Shown: one piece after another, positions 5,924 to 8,778 of the stretch | Position numbering within the stretch: position 1 is the first letter of the stretch | Layout of the letters: each line of letters starts with the position of its first letter | Assembly: GCA_025455595.1 (NCBI GenBank) | Contig: JALOMD010000070.1 | Span: 1-8,778 of the forward strand | Reading direction: 5' to 3' | From: Cytophagales bacterium | GTDB taxonomy: Bacteria > Bacteroidota > Bacteroidia > Cytophagales > 172606-1 | DNA length: 8,778 nucleotides | Program-made: the position numbers and the translations under genes | The notes under the pieces: generated by a model | What the model was told of the DNA's origin: nothing | The model's database searches: none | What the model saw: the letters and a program-made list of their open reading frames with translations, nothing else

Positions 5924-8392
5924 ATGTACGTAATCAAAAGAGACGGGCGGCGTGAATCGGTCAAGTTTGACAAAGTCACGGCGCGAATCGAAAAACTCTG
6001 CTACGGCCTCGACATTCACTACGTGAACCCGATCACCGTGGCCCGCCGCGTGATTGACGGCATCTACGACGGCGTAAGCACCGTGGAACTGGACAACCTG
6101 GCGGCAGAAACCGCCGCCTCGCTGACCACCACGCACCCCGACTACGCCGTGCTGGCCGCCCGCGTCGCCATTTCCAACCTGCACAAGACCACGAGCAAGT
6201 CGTTCTTCAACACCATGAAGCGGCTGTACACCTACGTGGATCCGAAAACGGGCGAAAACGCGGGCCTGCTCTCGAAAGAGACCTACGAGGTGATCAAGAA
6301 GCACGCCGACCTGCTGGATTCGAGCATCATCTACGACCGCGACTTCGGCTACGACTACTTCGGGTTCAAGACCTTGGAACGGTCGTACCTGATTCGGCTC
6401 GACGGCAAGGTGGTGGAGCGGCCGCAGCACATGCTCATGCGGGTGTCGGTGGGCATCCACGGCGACAACATTGACAAGGTCATCGAAACCTACAACCTGC
6501 TGTCGGAGCGGTGGTTTACGCACGCCACGCCCACGCTGTTCAACGCCGGCACGCCCAAGCCGCAGCTTTCGAGCTGCTTCCTGCTCACGGCCAAAGACGA
6601 CAGCATCGAAGGCATCTACGACACGCTGAAACAGTGCGCGTTGATTTCGCAGTCGGCGGGCGGCATCGGCTTGTCCATCCACAACATCCGCGCCACGGGC
6701 AGCTACATCAAAGGCACCAACGGCACGTCGAACGGCATCATCCCGATGCTGAAGGTGTTCAACGACACGGCCCGCTACGTGGATCAAGGCGGCGGCAAAC
6801 GCAAAGGTGCGTTTGCCATCTACTTGGAGCCGTGGCACGCCGACATCTTTGAGTTCCTGCAACTGAAGAAAAACCACGGCAAGGAAGAACTGCGGGCACG
6901 CGACCTGTTCTACGCCCTGTGGATACCGGACTTGTTCATGAAACGCGTGGAGGAAAACAGCACGTGGACGCTGATGTGCCCGCACGAATGCCCCGGCCTG
7001 GCCGACACCTACGGCGACGAGTTCGAGGCGTTGTACGAGAAGTACGAACGCGAAGGCAAAGGCCGCAAAACCATCAAGGCGCAAGACCTGTGGTTCGAGA
7101 TCATCGAGTCGCAGATTGAGACGGGCACGCCGTACATGCTGTTCAAGGACCACGCCAACCGGAAGTCGAACCAGAAGAACCTCGGCACCATCAAGTCGTC
7201 GAACCTATGTACCGAAATCATGGAGTACACGTCGCGGGACGAAGTGGCCGTGTGCAACCTGGCTTCGATTGCACTGCCGAAGTTCGTGGAAGACGGCCGG
7301 TTCAACTACCAGAAGCTGTACGACGTGACCAAGGTGGTGACGCGCAACCTCAACAAAATCATTGACATCAACTTCTATCCCGTGCCAGAAGCCGAACGCA
7401 GCAACAAGCGTCACCGGCCCATCGGCATCGGCATCCAAGGCTTGGCCGACACGTTCATCCAACTGCGGATGCCGTTCGAGTCGGACGAGGCGCGGGGACT
7501 GAACGAGGACATCTTCGAGACCATCTACTTCGCAGCCATGACGGCCTCGATGGAACTGGCCAAGGAGCAAGGCGCGTACGAGACGTTCAAAGGCTCGCCG
7601 CTGTCGAAAGGCATCTTCCAGTTCGACATGTGGAACGTCACGCCGAAGTCGAACCGCTGGGACTGGAACGCCCTGCGTGCCGACGTGAAAAAGCACGGTG
7701 CCCGCAACTCGCTGCTGCTGGCCCCGATGCCCACGGCCTCTACGTCGCAGATTTTGGGCAACAACGAATGTTTCGAGCCGTACACCTCGAACATCTACAC
7801 GCGCCGCGTGTTGTCGGGCGAGTTTGCGGTGGTGAACAAGCACCTGCTCAAAGACCTGGTGCGGCTGGGCCTGTGGAACAACCAGATGCGCGACGCGATT
7901 ATTGCCGGCAAAGGCTCGATCCAGCACATCGGCGAGATTCCGCAGCACATCAAGGACTTGTACAAGACCGTGTGGGAAATCAAGCAGAAGGCCATCATCG
8001 AAATGGCCGCCGACCGGGGGGCATACATCTGCCAGAGCCAAAGCCTGAACCTGCACGTGCAAGACCCGAATTTCGGCAAGCTGACTTCGATGCACTTCTA
8101 CGCGTGGAAGAAAGGCCTGAAAACGGGCATGTACTACCTGCGCACCAAAGCCGCCGTTGACGCGGTGCAGTTCACGCTGCAAAAACAAGCCGAGGTGGCC
8201 CTGCAACCCGTGGTGACCGAAGCCGACCACGCCCTTGCCCAAGCCGCCCAAAGCGTGATGGACGAGGTGCGCCAGTTGGACTCGGCGGCCCCGAAGCCCT
8301 CGATGCAAATAGACATGGATTATGAGCAGAAAATGAAAGACATGACCTGCTCCTTAGACAACCCCGAAGGCTGCGAAGCCTGCGGGTCGTAA
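5924..8392 (+). CDS. nrdA: Ribonucleoside-diphosphate reductase, large (alpha) subunit
   Basis: An 822-residue class I ribonucleotide reductase catalytic subunit, which reduces ribonucleoside diphosphates to deoxyribonucleotides with a radical supplied by NrdB. The start at 5924 gives the expected ATP-cone N-terminus (MYVIKRDGRRESVKFDKV, about 1-90), the activity-regulating site. The barrel follows with C218 (QLSSCFLL), N427-x-C429-x-E431 (NLCTEIME), C444 (VAVCNLAS), and the radical-transfer pair Y737-Y738 (GMYYLRT); these match E. coli C225, N437/C439/E441, C462 and Y730/Y731. MPTASTSQILGNNECFEPYTSNIY is a core family stretch. The C-terminal tail ends with C817-x-x-C820 (GCEACGS), the thioredoxin/glutaredoxin-reducible pair, here in the CxxC form of eukaryote-type R1 rather than E. 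coli's wider spacing. Length is slightly above human R1 (792). nrdB is not adjacent; a strong terminator follows. Confidence 0.98.
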   Translation: MYVIKRDGRRESVKFDKVTARIEKLCYGLDIHYVNPITVARRVIDGIYDGVSTVELDNLAAETAASLTTTHPDYAVLAARVAISNLHKTTSKSFFNTMKRLYTYVDPKTGENAGLLSKETYEVIKKHADLLDSSIIYDRDFGYDYFGFKTLERSYLIRLDGKVVERPQHMLMRVSVGIHGDNIDKVIETYNLLSERWFTHATPTLFNAGTPKPQLSSCFLLTAKDDSIEGIYDTLKQCALISQSAGGIGLSIHNIRATGSYIKGTNGTSNGIIPMLKVFNDTARYVDQGGGKRKGAFAIYLEPWHADIFEFLQLKKNHGKEELRARDLFYALWIPDLFMKRVEENSTWTLMCPHECPGLADTYGDEFEALYEKYEREGKGRKTIKAQDLWFEIIESQIETGTPYMLFKDHANRKSNQKNLGTIKSSNLCTEIMEYTSRDEVAVCNLASIALPKFVEDGRFNYQKLYDVTKVVTRNLNKIIDINFYPVPEAERSNKRHRPIGIGIQGLADTFIQLRMPFESDEARGLNEDIFETIYFAAMTASMELAKEQGAYETFKGSPLSKGIFQFDMWNVTPKSNRWDWNALRADVKKHGARNSLLLAPMPTASTSQILGNNECFEPYTSNIYTRRVLSGEFAVVNKHLLKDLVRLGLWNNQMRDAIIAGKGSIQHIGEIPQHIKDLYKTVWEIKQKAIIEMAADRGAYICQSQSLNLHVQDPNFGKLTSMHFYAWKKGLKTGMYYLRTKAAVDAVQFTLQKQAEVALQPVVTEADHALAQAAQSVMDEVRQLDSAAPKPSMQIDMDYEQKMKDMTCSLDNPEGCEACGS

Positions 8393-8421
8393 TCCCTCAG
8401 CCAGTGTATGATTAGAATGCC

Positions 8422-8452
8422 AAACCCCCTCTGTGTGAACGGAGGGGGTTTT
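8422..8452 (+). terminator. Intrinsic terminator after nrdA
   Basis: The perfect 10-bp stem AAACCCCCTC (8422-8431) / GAGGGGGTTT (8442-8451) encloses a 10-nt loop and ends in four T residues, starting 30 bases after the nrdA stop. It should end the nrdA transcript and separate it from the ATPase gene that begins 26 bases later, so that gene probably has its own promoter or depends on read-through. The T tract is short. Confidence 0.85.
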
Positions 8453-8477
8453 GTGCAAAAATAAAACTATACCGACT

Positions 8478-8778
8478 ATGTATTTGAAAGATATAATCAT
8501 TGAAAACGTAGGGCCCATAGGCCGTCTTGATGTCGAATTAGGCTTTGATGAGAGTCAAAATCCTAAGCCCGTAATATTTGTAGGTGAAAATGGCAGTGGT
8601 AAAACAATAGTATTGTCGCACATCGTGGATGCTCTTGTCGAATTCGCTAAACAATCTTTTCGAGATGTTATGCACTCCAGCCAGTCTCTACCAAATCCGT
8701 ATTTCAAAATAACTGGAGTTACTAATGTCAAAATGAAAAGTAGTTACGGAATTGCTTTTTTAAACTTTGTTGATTCGG
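8478..8778 (+). CDS. P-loop (AAA/ABC-type) ATPase, 5' end only
   Basis: An open frame of 100 codons from the ATG at 8478 runs off the window without a stop. The N-terminus, MYLKDIIIENVGPIGRLDVE, followed by VIFVGENGSGKTIVLSHIVDAL, is the strand - Walker A - helix arrangement of RecF/SMC/OLD-like ATPases; the P-loop GENGSGKT is at residues 36-43. Such N-termini occur in DNA repair proteins and in many anti-phage ATPases, and nothing here decides between them. GC content is about 37% by count, far below nrdA (about 60% in samples), and codon use is AT-rich, which suggests horizontal acquisition. Walker B, the signature motif and any C-terminal nuclease domain lie outside the window, so family and function are unknown. 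The nrdA terminator is just upstream. Confidence 0.85.
   Translation, partial: MYLKDIIIENVGPIGRLDVELGFDESQNPKPVIFVGENGSGKTIVLSHIVDALVEFAKQSFRDVMHSSQSLPNPYFKITGVTNVKMKSSYGIAFLNFVDS

Overview
The window reads as chromosomal DNA of a Bacteroidota bacterium. The evidence is an adjacent SusC/SusD pair (TonB-dependent outer-membrane transporter plus surface lipoprotein, an arrangement characteristic of this phylum), a class I ribonucleotide reductase large subunit with a eukaryote-like C-terminus, and AT-rich intergenic DNA crowded with palindromic repeats. The three complete genes are fairly GC-rich (about 60% in sampled stretches of nrdA). I cannot assign a genus from this window.

Layout, all genes on the + strand: (1) 1-518, no convincing gene; it holds a palindromic repeat module, a 13-bp perfect hairpin and two terminator-like hairpins. 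(2) 519-3752, SusC/RagA-type TonB-linked transporter. (3) 3753-3980, a 228-bp gap largely filled by a ~160-bp palindromic repeat element. (4) 3981-5597, SusD/RagB-type lipoprotein (SusD-like_2 type). (5) 5598-5923, a composite repeat of about 318 bp with AT-rich terminal inverted repeats, a second and inverted copy of the repeat seen between susC and susD, and a 25-bp perfect hairpin. (6) 5924-8392, nrdA. (7) 8422-8452, intrinsic terminator. (8) 8478 to the window edge, the 5' end of an AT-rich (about 37% GC) ATPase gene with a clear Walker A motif.

SusC and SusD should form one outer-membrane nutrient uptake machine: SusD captures ligand at the cell surface and lids the SusC barrel, and SusC imports it using TonB energy. 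No hydrolase, peptidase, sigma/anti-sigma pair or SusR-like regulator lies in the window, so the substrate cannot be inferred. NrdA makes deoxyribonucleotides and is functionally unrelated; its partner nrdB is not visible beside it.

The most unusual content is the repeat system rather than the proteins. One ~30-nt imperfect palindrome occurs in all three large intergenic gaps, each time joined to different hairpin modules. Two copies of a ~98-bp block, differing at about three positions, flank susD in opposite orientation. The truncated ATPase at the right edge is the only sign of accessory or possibly defence-related DNA; its identity depends on sequence beyond the window.
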